A stretch of DNA of 36,589 nt from positions 1 through 36,589 of the forward strand of contig DXFQ01000051.1 in NCBI GenBank assembly GCA_019114365.1, given 5' to 3'. Shown one piece after another: positions 1-7,241 of this stretch. A model generated the notes under the pieces. That model saw nothing but the letters and a program-made list of their open reading frames with translations. It did no database searches and was not told where the DNA came from. How positions within the stretch are numbered: the first letter of the stretch is position 1; each line of letters starts with the position of its first letter. Made by a program: the position numbers and the translations under genes. Source of the stretch: Candidatus Parakkermansia intestinigallinarum. Lineage in GTDB: Bacteria > Verrucomicrobiota > Verrucomicrobiia > Verrucomicrobiales > Akkermansiaceae.

Positions 1-60
1 GCGCGGCGGTGTGGGAGGATGGCGGGGCAGTGCTGCTCCGCCGCGGCGGGCCGTGCGGCT

Positions 61-645
61 TCAGTCGCGGAGAGCGGTGCGCATGCCCAAGGTGCTGAGC
101 AGGGCGGTGAAGCGGGCGTAGTCCTGCTCGCGGTCGCCGGAGATGAGCTCAAACTGGTATTCGCCGCAGCGGGCGTCTTCGGTGGCGGCGTTGTGCAGGC
201 GCAGGCGGATGACGTCTTCGGCGTCCGTGCTGCGGCCGCGCAGGCGGGCTTCGAGTTCGTCGGAGGGGACGCGGATGTAGACGTCGGCGTAGGCGCGGCG
301 GATGACCGGGTCGTTGCAGGCGCGGATGGAGGCGGCGCCTTGCACGTCGATGTCCATCACGACGTTGCGCCCCTGCAGCAGCAGCTCGACGATGTCGGCT
401 TTGAGGGTGCCGTAGCTGTTGCCGTGCACGGTGGCGTGTTCGAGAAAGGCTCCGGCGGCGACTTTGGCGTCGAAGTCTTCGCGGCTCAGGAAGTGGTAGT
501 CGATGTCCTGTCGCTCGCCCGGGCGGGGCGCACGCGTGGTGCAGGAGATGGAGTAGCAGGTGAGTCCGTCGGCTTCAGCGCGGCGGCAGAGGGTGGTTTT
601 GCCCGAGCCTGAGGGGCCGGAGACGATCAGCAGGGTGCCTGTCAT
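61..645 (-). CDS. gmk: Guanylate kinase
   Basis: A 194-residue protein that phosphorylates GMP to GDP with ATP in the cytoplasm. The P-loop GPSGSGKT lies at residues 9-16, and the GMP-binding segment TRAPRPGE followed by DYHF is at about residues 37-52. IDVQGA near residue 100 is the usual Walker-B-like strand. Length is normal for bacterial Gmk (about 190-210). The ATG start at 645 puts the P-loop at the expected distance from the N-terminus. No Shine-Dalgarno precedes it; the upstream bases are pyrimidine-rich. It is the last gene of a pheA-holB-yicC-gmk run, and yicC next to gmk is a common arrangement. The 167-bp gap to yicC holds a small tandem repeat. Confidence 0.97.
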   Translation of the reverse strand: MTGTLLIVSGPSGSGKTTLCRRAEADGLTCYSISCTTRAPRPGERQDIDYHFLSREDFDAKVAAGAFLEHATVHGNSYGTLKADIVELLLQGRNVVMDIDVQGAASIRACNDPVIRRAYADVYIRVPSDELEARLRGRSTDAEDVIRLRLHNAATEDARCGEYQFELISGDREQDYARFTALLSTLGMRTALRD

Positions 646-758
646 GGAGGGGGATGTTCGAGTTGTATGCGGGGAAAAGGCGGGGAGGCGGAAAGGGCCG
701 CGGTGTAGCCGAGGCGCTGTGTGAGTCGCGGCCGAGGCCGTGCGCGGGCTGTGGCTGT

Positions 759-804
759 GTGCGGGTTGCGGCTGTGGCTGTGTGCGGGTTGCGGCTGTGG
801 CGGT
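759..804. repeat. 23-bp tandem repeat between yicC and gmk
   Basis: Two adjacent 23-bp copies (759-781 and 782-804) differ at one position near the end (ctgt versus cggt). A partial, more degenerate copy lies just before them. The array abuts the yicC stop codon at 813 and fills much of the otherwise empty 646-812 gap. No hairpin with a T-run is seen. Confidence 0.8.
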
Positions 805-812
805 GCGCGGGT

Positions 813-1688
813 TTATTCGACGTTCTGAACCTGCTCGCGGACTTTCTCAAGCTCGGTCTTGGCGTTGACGACGAGCTGCGCGAGTTCGGCGTCGTTTGCC
901 TTGGAGCCCGTGGTGTTGAGCTCGCGGAAGATCTCTTGGCACAGGAAGTCGAGCGTGCGGCCGACGGCTTCGTCTTTCGCGCAGATGGCGCAGAATTGGT
1001 CGAGGTGCGAGCCGAGGCGCGTCATTTCTTCGCTGACGTCGCAGCGGTCGGCGAAGAGGGCGATTTCTCGGATGATGCGCTCGTCGTCCGCCGGCAGGGG
1101 CAGGCCGCTTTCTTCGAGGCGTTTGAGCAGGGTTTCGCGGTGGCGAAGCGCGACGCCCGAGGCGCGTTCGAGCATGCGGCTGCGGTAGTCACGCAGGGTG
1201 TCGATGCGGGCCAGCAGGTCGCGGCGCAGGTTGGCGCCTTCCTGGGCGCGCAGGGTGCAGAAGGCGTCGAGGGCGCGGCGTATGGCGGGTTCGGCGACGG
1301 CCCAAGCGTCTTCGGGCGAGATGTCGGCGTCGGTTTCTTCCGCGATGATGCCGAGGCGCAGCAGGGCGTCGAGGCTGGCTTCAACGGGGTGCCCCAGCTC
1401 GTTGCTCACGTCGCTGAGGCGCTGTTTGAGGGAGGTGAGTTTGGCGCGGTTGACGGAGAGGGCGGCGTTGCCGCTGCCGCTGCTCTGCAGGCTGATGTTG
1501 AGGTTGACGCGCCCGCGGGAGACGGCTCCGGCGGCCAGATCCCGCGCTCGGGTTTCGAGCTCGGCCCAGCTGCGGGGCAGGGAGACGGCGATTTCGGTTT
1601 GTTTGCGATTCACCCCGCTGATTTCGACTCTCAGGGTGGAGGATGCGAGGGGAGCCGAGGCGGCTCCGAATCCGGTCATGCTGTTCAT
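813..1688 (-). CDS. yicC: YicC/YloC family endoribonuclease
   Basis: A 291-residue protein beginning MNSMTGFG, the typical YicC N-terminus (SMT-[GA]-[FY]). Further family features are VEISGVNRK near residue 22, RGRVNL near 60, and a C-terminal end with FLCQEIFRELNTTGSK followed by a helical E-x2-VREQVQN tail. The family consists of oligomeric RNases implicated in RNA turnover. Its start ATG overlaps the holB stop in an ATGA motif at 1685-1688, so the two are probably translationally coupled. There is no sign of truncation. Confidence 0.93.
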   Translation of the reverse strand: MNSMTGFGAASAPLASSTLRVEISGVNRKQTEIAVSLPRSWAELETRARDLAAGAVSRGRVNLNISLQSSGSGNAALSVNRAKLTSLKQRLSDVSNELGHPVEASLDALLRLGIIAEETDADISPEDAWAVAEPAIRRALDAFCTLRAQEGANLRRDLLARIDTLRDYRSRMLERASGVALRHRETLLKRLEESGLPLPADDERIIREIALFADRCDVSEEMTRLGSHLDQFCAICAKDEAVGRTLDFLCQEIFRELNTTGSKANDAELAQLVVNAKTELEKVREQVQNVE

Positions 1689-2662
1689 ATGGGGGATTTG
1701 CCGATGATGTCGAGCAGGCGCGCATCGAGCGCGAGCGCTTCGTTGATGTTGAAGTTGAGGTCGGTGCGCAGCTCGTCGACGGCGCGCATGCGGCGCAGCA
1801 GGTCTTGCACGGGCAGAGCCGAGGCGAGGGCGGCAATCTCCGGGACGAGGGGCTTGACGTCGGGCGCGTGCGAGGCGAGCATGACGGCTTGCCCGAGGCA
1901 GAGGGAGAGCAGCTCGAGGATGCGGCTGCGCTCGCTGAGGTATTCCGTTTCGATGAGGGCGGTGGTGGCGTCTTTCTGCCGCGCCTCCCAGTCGTGCACG
2001 TCGGTGCCTTCGGCGATGCTTTTGGCTTCGGCTTTCAGTTCGCTTGTCAGGCGTTTGGTGATGAGGTCGCGCCGCTCGGTCAGCAGTTTTTGCAGGTCGG
2101 CGCGCAGGGCGAGGGCGGCGACGTCTGAGCCGATGAGGGGCAGGGCGGCTTGGAGGGCCGGCAGAAAGCGCTGCTGTGCTTCGCAGAGGCGTATTTCGCC
2201 GCTCGGGTCGCGGAGGTCGATGCGCACGCAGCGCGAGAGGATGGTGCGCAGCAGGTGGTCGGGCAGCGCGGTGATGAGGATGATGAGGGTTTGCGGCGGC
2301 GGCTCTTCGAGGGTTTTGAGGAAGGCGTTGGCGGCTTCTTCGCCCATGCGGTCGGCCTCGAGGATGATGACGAGTTTGGTTTCTCCCTCTTCGGCGCGCA
2401 GGGCGAGAAAGGGCTCGACGGCGCGCACTTCTTCAATGAGGATGCGGCGGCTCTTCGAGCCCGGGCGCAGCACGCGGCACATCGGGTGCATCAGGGTTTC
2501 GAGGCTGTCGGCCCGTGCGCCGTTGAGCGTGGCCGCCAGATCGAGCGCGAGGCGGTGCGTGCCCGCTTCCGGCGGGCCGGCGAAGAGCAGGGCATGCGGC
2601 AGGCGATCGGAGGCGATCGCGTGGTGCAGCAGCTTGCGAGCCTGTTCGCAGACGAAGGCCAT
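1685..2662 (-). CDS. holB: DNA polymerase III delta-prime-like clamp-loader subunit
   Basis: A 325-residue AAA+ protein of the clamp-loader delta-prime type. The Walker A position is degenerate (GPPEAGTH at about residues 29-36, lacking the GKT lysine), as expected for a non-hydrolysing delta-prime subunit. The segment EADRMGEEAANAFLKTLEEPP near residue 104 is the conserved Walker-B/delta-prime signature. LSRC near residue 143 is the SRC arginine-finger motif. I see no four-cysteine zinc module. It sits 6 bp after the pheA stop and overlaps yicC by 4 bp. The C-terminal third is poorly conserved, as is usual for delta-prime. Confidence 0.9.
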   Translation of the reverse strand: MAFVCEQARKLLHHAIASDRLPHALLFAGPPEAGTHRLALDLAATLNGARADSLETLMHPMCRVLRPGSKSRRILIEEVRAVEPFLALRAEEGETKLVIILEADRMGEEAANAFLKTLEEPPPQTLIILITALPDHLLRTILSRCVRIDLRDPSGEIRLCEAQQRFLPALQAALPLIGSDVAALALRADLQKLLTERRDLITKRLTSELKAEAKSIAEGTDVHDWEARQKDATTALIETEYLSERSRILELLSLCLGQAVMLASHAPDVKPLVPEIAALASALPVQDLLRRMRAVDELRTDLNFNINEALALDARLLDIIGKSPI

Positions 2663-2668
2663 GGCGAA

Positions 2669-3736
2669 TCAGTCTTCGGGGTAGGAGCCCAGAACTTTGA
2701 ACATCGGGCAGAGTTGGTGCAGCTCGGAGAGGCAGCTCGCGAGGGGCTCGGAGAGGCGGTGGCCTTCGACGTCGACGTAGAAGAGGTATTCCCACGGGGT
2801 GTCTCGGGTCGGCCGCGAGTCGATGCAGAGCAGGTTGATGTTGTGGTTTTTGAAGTGCTCGAGCACGGTCACGAGGGTGCCGGGGGTGTGCGGCACTTTG
2901 AAGCAGAGGGTGCTGCGGTCGTGCCCCGTCGGTTTGGTCTCTTGCGTGCCGATGACGGCGAAGCGCGTGGTGTTGGTGGCTTTGTCCTGAATGTTCGCCT
3001 CCATCACCCGGAGCCCGTGCATGCGGCCGGCCAGTTCGCTGCCGAGGGCGGCTGCGCCCTGATTCGTTTCTTCGGCGGCCCGCAGCGCGGCGGCCGAGGT
3101 CGAGCTCATGGCTATCTGCTCGGCGTGCGGGAAGTTTTCCTGAAGCCAGAGGCGGCATTGCCCCAGGACTTGCGGGTGCGAGTAGATTGTGTGTATGTCT
3201 TCTCTCCGGCCGTTGCAGAGCAGGCAGTTGCGTATGTTTTGCCGGATTTGGGCGCAGATGCGAAGGGGGCTTTCGCGGAAGAGGTCCATCGCTTGGGAGA
3301 CGGAGCCGTCCGAGCTGTTTTCAATGGGGACGACGCCGTAGTTGACGAGCTCTTTCTCTACGGAGCGGAAGACCTCGCGGAAGCTGGCGCAGGGGATCAG
3401 TTCAACGCTGTCGCCGAAGCGCGCCTGAGCTGCTTGGTGGCTCCATGTGCCTTCGGGGCCGAGGTAGGCGACGCGAATGCCGCCTTCGAGCTTGAAGGAG
3501 CAGCTGACAATCTGCCGGTAGATGCTCTCGAGGCTTGCCTCGGGCAGCACGCCTTGGTTGAGGCGCTTGAGTTTGTCGAAGAGCTGGCTTTCGCGCTCGG
3601 GAACGAAGAGGGGGGTATGGGCTTCGCGCTTGATTTGTCCGACTTGGTGCACGCATTCGGCGCGGCGGTGCAGCAGCTTGATGATGTCGGCATCAAGGCG
3701 GTCGATTTCAGCGCGGAGTTCGTCCAGTGTCATCAT
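2669..3736 (-). CDS. pheA: Bifunctional chorismate mutase/prephenate dehydratase (P-protein)
   Basis: About 355 residues with three domains: an AroQ-type chorismate mutase (about 1-85, starting MTLDELRAEIDRLDADI), prephenate dehydratase (about 88-270, with YLGPEGTWSHQAA and NTTRF), and a C-terminal ACT domain (about 280-350) with the phenylalanine-sensing region SRPTR. It converts chorismate to prephenate to phenylpyruvate. An in-frame GTG at 3754 would add six residues, but it lies directly upstream of the -10 box of a strong promoter, so ATG 3736 (or 3733) is preferred. First gene of the pheA-holB-yicC-gmk unit. The predicted transcript starts at or within a few bases of this ATG. Confidence 0.95.
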   Translation of the reverse strand: MMTLDELRAEIDRLDADIIKLLHRRAECVHQVGQIKREAHTPLFVPERESQLFDKLKRLNQGVLPEASLESIYRQIVSCSFKLEGGIRVAYLGPEGTWSHQAAQARFGDSVELIPCASFREVFRSVEKELVNYGVVPIENSSDGSVSQAMDLFRESPLRICAQIRQNIRNCLLCNGRREDIHTIYSHPQVLGQCRLWLQENFPHAEQIAMSSTSAAALRAAEETNQGAAALGSELAGRMHGLRVMEANIQDKATNTTRFAVIGTQETKPTGHDRSTLCFKVPHTPGTLVTVLEHFKNHNINLLCIDSRPTRDTPWEYLFYVDVEGHRLSEPLASCLSELHQLCPMFKVLGSYPED

Positions 3737-3744
3737 GTGGGTGT

Positions 3745-3773
3745 ATTGTAGCACAGGCCGCGCGGTGTTTCAA
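3745..3773 (-). promoter_or_regulatory. sigma70-type promoter of pheA, probably leaderless
   Basis: On the minus strand: TTGAAA (3768-3773), a 17-nt spacer, then TACAAT (3745-3750), preceded by TGC. Only 8 nt separate the -10 box from ATG 3736, so a start about 7 nt after the -10 box leaves little or no 5' leader. Confidence 0.75.
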
Positions 3774-3801
3774 TCCCGATTTCTGATGATGCCGGGGCTC
3801 G

Positions 3802-4653
3802 TCAGGGTGTCGCCCGGGCGCCGACGCGGCGGCAGACTTCGCTGAAGCTGAAGCGCCTCCGTTTCATGTCCTGCAACCAAGGGTCGGCGGGCGGCAGGTC
3901 GGCGGCGCGGTTGAAGTTGCCGGGGGCCGTGATGCGGGTGAAGAGCAGGTTGTGCATGCGCGAGAGTTCGGTGCAGCGGATGCCGTAGCCGCCGGGTTTG
4001 TTGGACGACCAGTAGCGGATGCAGAGGACGCCGTTTCGGCGTTCCTGCCCGAGGTAGAGCACGAGGTGCCCGCGTTCGCGGCAGCCGATTTCGGGCGTCC
4101 AGCCGAACTTCAGGAAGTCGCCCGGGCGAGCGGCTGCCGGGTCGGTGAAGTTGACGCCCGCGCCCAGATCGTGCACGAGCTTTGCCAGTCCCGGGCCGTT
4201 GGCGTTGGCCCGGCCCCAGATGCCGAAGCCGTCGGGTTCTCCGTACACGGCGAGGCTCTGTTGCGCTTCGGGGCTCAGCGCGAGGGCTCCGGCGTGTTGA
4301 AGTTTTTGCAGAGTTTTGACCAGAAGAAGGTAACAGGCGCCGGAGCAGAAGGAGGGACGGGCGAGGCGGGGGGTGATGCTCAGGCTGCGCTGCGCGGCGT
4401 CCCACGCGACGGCTCGGCTCATGTCGGCGACGGCGTCGTCGCTGCCGTCGTAGCCGCCTCCGGGCGCTATGTCGTGCTTCATGGTGGCGAGGAGCTGCAG
4501 GGCAAAGTCCTTCGGTGCAAGAGGCTCTCGCGGCCGACCGAGGCTCGCGGCGGTGTCGCCGTGCCGCTTCGGCGGCGGGCTGCAGGCGACGGAGGCGCTC
4601 AGAAGCAGCGCACAGAGGAGCAGAGGGACGAATCGCGGCGGCAGAGAAGCCAT
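3802..4653 (-). CDS. Putative exported papain-like (NlpC/P60-type) protein
   Basis: A 283-residue protein starting MASLPPRFVP, with a hydrophobic segment ending ASVAC; Cys24 could be a lipidation site, although serine at -3 is not ideal. Candidate catalytic residues are Cys103 or Cys107 (FCSGAC), His196 (ERGHLVLYLG) and Asn218 (YWSSNKPGGYG). The PGDFLKFGW segment before the histidine resembles NlpC/P60 and other papain-like amidases acting on peptidoglycan or peptides. Family membership is an inference. An earlier ATG at 4785, overlapping the alkD stop, would add a proline-rich leader encoded by a 24-bp repeat and bury the signal peptide, so 4653 is preferred. Third gene of an ankyrin-AlkD-lipoprotein run. 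Confidence 0.6.
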   Translation of the reverse strand: MASLPPRFVPLLLCALLLSASVACSPPPKRHGDTAASLGRPREPLAPKDFALQLLATMKHDIAPGGGYDGSDDAVADMSRAVAWDAAQRSLSITPRLARPSFCSGACYLLLVKTLQKLQHAGALALSPEAQQSLAVYGEPDGFGIWGRANANGPGLAKLVHDLGAGVNFTDPAAARPGDFLKFGWTPEIGCRERGHLVLYLGQERRNGVLCIRYWSSNKPGGYGIRCTELSRMHNLLFTRITAPGNFNRAADLPPADPWLQDMKRRRFSFSEVCRRVGARATP

Positions 4654-4690
4654 ACGGGAATGGCGGCTTGCTGCCGACCCGGTGGCCTGG

Positions 4691-4762
4691 CGCGTGCTCG
4701 CGGGGAGGGTTGGGCGCGTGCTCGCGGGGAGGGTTGGTTGCGTGCTCGCGGGGAGGGTCGGG
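4691..4762. repeat. 24-bp tandem repeat, three copies
   Basis: Three head-to-tail 24-bp units with the core gtgctcgcggggagggt, followed by a degenerate partial unit. They lie between the alkD stop and the chosen start of the downstream lipoprotein. If the upstream ATG at 4785 were used they would encode TLPAST-type octapeptides. Confidence 0.85.
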
Positions 4763-4781
4763 TGCGGGTTGTCGGGGTGTG

Positions 4782-5465
4782 TCATGGGCGGCGCCGGGAT
4801 TCTCGAATTTTGCGCTGTGCCATGCGGCGGCTTTCTTCGGGCAGTCCGCCGTCTCTCAGGAGTTCGGCGGCGCGTTCGGGGTAGCGCAGGTGCAGCTCGC
4901 AGCAGCACCAGGCAACGGCCATGCGGGCGTAATAGCCCTCGGCGGGTTGACGGAGAAGAGCCTGAATGATCTCGGGCACCCATGCCGGTTCTTGCAGGTA
5001 GTGCTGCAAGAGCATGACGACGCCGAAGCGCGCCGGGTATTCTTCGCGGCTGTTCAGCAGGGGTTGCAGGCGTTCATAGGTCTCGCCGAGCCGCTCGCGG
5101 ACGAAGCGGTAGCTCGCGCAGCACGAATCGCAGAGGCTCCAGTTGCGGGCGGAGGGAACGTAGGCTTCAACCAGACGGAGCCGCGTCTCGTAGCTTTCGC
5201 GCCGCAGGTAAGCGGGCAGCAGGCCGCGCAGCATGACTTGCTCCATCCACTGCTCGCTGATGCCGGCGTCGAGATACTCCTGCCAAGCGCCTGCCGCCAG
5301 CTCGCGAGCTAAGCGCCGCAGGGCCGGCAGACGCACGCCGAGCATGGGCATCCCTCCGGGAATGAGTCTTGAGGCGAAGTCGCGGTAGGCAGGTTCTGCG
5401 AGGGCCTCAAGCTGCGGCAGGACGTCGGCGGGGTTGCTGATGACTCGGGCCGCGCCTGCTCTCAT
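4782..5465 (-). CDS. AlkD-like DNA alkylation repair glycosylase
   Basis: A 227-residue helical-repeat protein of the AlkC/AlkD family. It carries NWSLCD at residues 108-113, so Trp109 and Asp113 match the positions that contact the lesion and catalyse excision in Bacillus AlkD. The AVAWCCCE segment (Trp186) matches the third aromatic residue. The family excises N3- and N7-alkylated purines without base flipping. Length fits AlkD (about 230). It overlaps the ankyrin gene by 4 bp (ATGA at 5462-5465) and is followed by the papain-like lipoprotein. With ogt (6639-7220) nearby, two alkylation-repair genes sit within 3 kb, although in separate units. Confidence 0.88.
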   Translation of the reverse strand: MRAGAARVISNPADVLPQLEALAEPAYRDFASRLIPGGMPMLGVRLPALRRLARELAAGAWQEYLDAGISEQWMEQVMLRGLLPAYLRRESYETRLRLVEAYVPSARNWSLCDSCCASYRFVRERLGETYERLQPLLNSREEYPARFGVVMLLQHYLQEPAWVPEIIQALLRQPAEGYYARMAVAWCCCELHLRYPERAAELLRDGGLPEESRRMAQRKIRESRRRP

Positions 5466-6571
5466 TGCTTCTCGGGACGGCGGTTTTCGAAGAGCTGCCG
5501 GAGTTCGTCAGTGGGGGCGTAGTCGTAGGCGCTCCGCCCGTCAGAATCTCGGATGGCGGGGTCGGCTCCGGCTTCGAGGAGGCGGAGCACAACCTGTTTC
5601 TTTTCGGCCGGGGTGACGATGTTACTCTCTCCGTCGGCGGCATCGCTCTCGGCCGCGGCGATGTCGCTCGGGGAGCTCACGGGGGCGAGGAGGGCGTAGA
5701 TGAGGGGGGTGCGCCCGCTGCTGTCTCGGCGGTGCACGGAGGCGCGGTTGTCGAGCAGGGTGCGAACGATGGGCTCATCGGCTCTGGCCGCCGCATACAT
5801 CAGGGGCGTCATGCCGGCTTTGTCGGCCCGGTCGATTCTTGCGCCGTGCCTGAGCAGCAGGGAGACGCAGGTTGCGTTGCCGTGGCCGACGGCTTTGTGC
5901 AGGGGTGTCAGGCCGCGTTTGTTCGCGAGATTGGGATCGGCGCCGTGTTCCAGCAGGCAGCGCACGATTTCGGGCGTGTAGGCGTCGCTCTCGAAGGCGG
6001 CTTGCAGGGGGCTGGTGCCGTCGGCGTCGCATTTATCCGGATCCGCCCCCAGAGCGCTGAGCACCTGCACGGAGCTGATGGCTCCGGTGCCGCTGGCGAT
6101 GATGAGGGGGGTGAAGCCGTTGCCGGCACTTTCGTTGATGTCGCTGCGCGGGTCGGCCAGCAGGACGTCCATGACGTTCACGTTGCCGGTGATGGCTGCC
6201 GCGATGAGGGGCGTGACGCAGGGGTCTTTCTCCTGATGGATGTCGGCGCCGTGTTCCAGCAGGCAGCGCACCATGTCGTCGCGGTTGAGCAGCGTGGCTG
6301 CCAGCAGCAGGGAGGTGCCGGACTCGTCCGTGGCGTTGACGTCGAGCCCGGCGTTGAGAAGGTGTTCGAGGTCGCTGACGTCTCCGTGCGCCATGACGGA
6401 GCCGATCCTTTGCAGGGTCGCTTTGTCGGGGTGACGGAGCTCGTCCGCGCCGATGGAGCCGACGGCGGCGGAGGGGCTTTCTTCGAGCGGGGCTCGGAGA
6501 GCTACTTGGCCGGAGGTCAGCAGAGCGAGTGCGCTGCCGGCGACAAGGAGCGTCTGTATGCTGCGTTTCAT
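5462..6571 (-). CDS. Exported ankyrin-repeat protein
   Basis: A 369-residue protein with an N-terminal signal sequence (MKRSIQTLLVAGSALALL, cleavage probably near residue 24). About seven ankyrin repeats span residues 55-365, recognisable by recurring GADxN/TPLxxA and LLEHGAD cores. A 30-residue insertion (about residues 293-325) interrupts the last two repeats. No enzymatic domain is visible; ankyrin stacks bind other proteins. The periplasm is the likely location. First gene of a three-gene unit with AlkD and the papain-like lipoprotein. The predicted transcript leader is only about 5-7 nt. It shares architecture with the ankyrin proteins at 14059-14955 and 30342-31148. Confidence 0.85.
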   Translation of the reverse strand: MKRSIQTLLVAGSALALLTSGQVALRAPLEESPSAAVGSIGADELRHPDKATLQRIGSVMAHGDVSDLEHLLNAGLDVNATDESGTSLLLAATLLNRDDMVRCLLEHGADIHQEKDPCVTPLIAAAITGNVNVMDVLLADPRSDINESAGNGFTPLIIASGTGAISSVQVLSALGADPDKCDADGTSPLQAAFESDAYTPEIVRCLLEHGADPNLANKRGLTPLHKAVGHGNATCVSLLLRHGARIDRADKAGMTPLMYAAARADEPIVRTLLDNRASVHRRDSSGRTPLIYALLAPVSSPSDIAAAESDAADGESNIVTPAEKKQVVLRLLEAGADPAIRDSDGRSAYDYAPTDELRQLFENRRPEKQ

Positions 6572-6583
6572 CGTTGTGCCCGT

Positions 6584-6613
6584 ATTCTACCACAGGTGGC
6601 CGAGGACTGACAA
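6584..6613 (-). promoter_or_regulatory. Promoter of the ankyrin-AlkD-lipoprotein unit
   Basis: Minus strand TTGTCA (6608-6613), 18-nt spacer, TAGAAT (6584-6589). The ATG at 6571 lies 12 nt beyond the -10 box, so the predicted leader is about 5-7 nt and cannot hold a normal ribosome-binding site. Confidence 0.6.
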
Positions 6614-6625
6614 GGTGAAATCCCG

Positions 6626-6651
6626 CTATGGTAAGGGTCTATGGTAAGGGT
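6626..6651. repeat. Perfect 13-bp tandem duplication at the ogt stop codon
   Basis: The 13-mer ctatggtaagggt occurs twice back to back (6626-6638, 6639-6651). The second copy contains the ogt TAG stop (6639-6641) and the first repeats the same triplet downstream. The exact identity suggests a recent slippage duplication. Confidence 0.9.
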
Positions 6652-7220
6652 ATATAGTGTTCGGTGTCCCTGCCGGCCTCGCGAAGCAGCAGGGCTCGCT
6701 TGAGCATGCTGCCGCCTCTGTAGCGCCCCGGGTGCTCGGCGCTGCCTCCGGCCGGCAGCACGCGGTGGCAGGGCAGGATGAGCGGCAGGGGGTTGCTTGA
6801 GCAGACGCGCGCCACGCAGCGCGCGGGGCCGAGTTCGCCGTAGCGGCGCGTCTGTCCGCGCGGGATGGCGGCGAGGCGAAGCCGGATTTCCTGTTGCAGG
6901 GGCGTGCCCGGCAGCGGAGCCAGCGGCAGGTCCGGGGTCTCGCGTTGGCCGTCGAGCCAGGCCTGCAGACGGAGGGCGGCTTCGGCGGCCAGAGCGCGGT
7001 CGTCCTCCGAGGCTTGTTCGGCTCCCGGCAGGGGGGCGTCAGGCGTTTCGATTTGCGTTGCCGACCAAGGGTGCAGGAGGCTTTGCGCGTGGCTTTCATC
7101 CGTCGCGGGCAGCAGCACGCGGCAGAGTTTCGCGCGGTCGATGACGAGGCCGAGCGGCAAGGGATGTCCGCCGAGTCGCAGGCAGCAGCGGTGGAGGCAG
7201 GCGGAGGGGGGCAGCTTCAT
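6639..7220 (-). CDS. ogt: Methylated-DNA-protein cysteine methyltransferase, shortened HTH region
   Basis: A 193-residue O6-alkylguanine-DNA alkyltransferase. The active-site motif PCHRV is near residue 150, preceded by NPLPLIL and followed by GRYRGG, the usual substrate-pocket segment. Upstream, GQTRRYGEL leads straight into GPARCVARVCSSNP. From memory of E. coli Ogt (YGQL, then AEQLGRP, then GAARAVG), about seven residues of the helix-turn-helix are missing. The arginine corresponding to the DNA-inserted Arg finger seems kept (GPAR). The protein could still be active with altered DNA binding. Follows the membrane-anchored Sel1 gene by 21 bp and is probably cotranscribed with it. Confidence 0.88.
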   Translation of the reverse strand: MKLPPSACLHRCCLRLGGHPLPLGLVIDRAKLCRVLLPATDESHAQSLLHPWSATQIETPDAPLPGAEQASEDDRALAAEAALRLQAWLDGQRETPDLPLAPLPGTPLQQEIRLRLAAIPRGQTRRYGELGPARCVARVCSSNPLPLILPCHRVLPAGGSAEHPGRYRGGSMLKRALLLREAGRDTEHYIPLP

Positions 7221-7241
7221 GGGGCGGGGCGGAGGCGCGGC

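Noticed and set aside
654-2684. A 676-residue plus-strand frame opposite yicC and holB
   Set aside because: Antisense shadow; both minus-strand genes have clear family motifs and coupled starts.
4654-4785. N-terminal extension of the papain-like lipoprotein from ATG 4785
   Set aside because: It would place a 24-bp-repeat-encoded Pro/Thr stretch before a good signal peptide. The ATGA overlap with alkD leaves some doubt.
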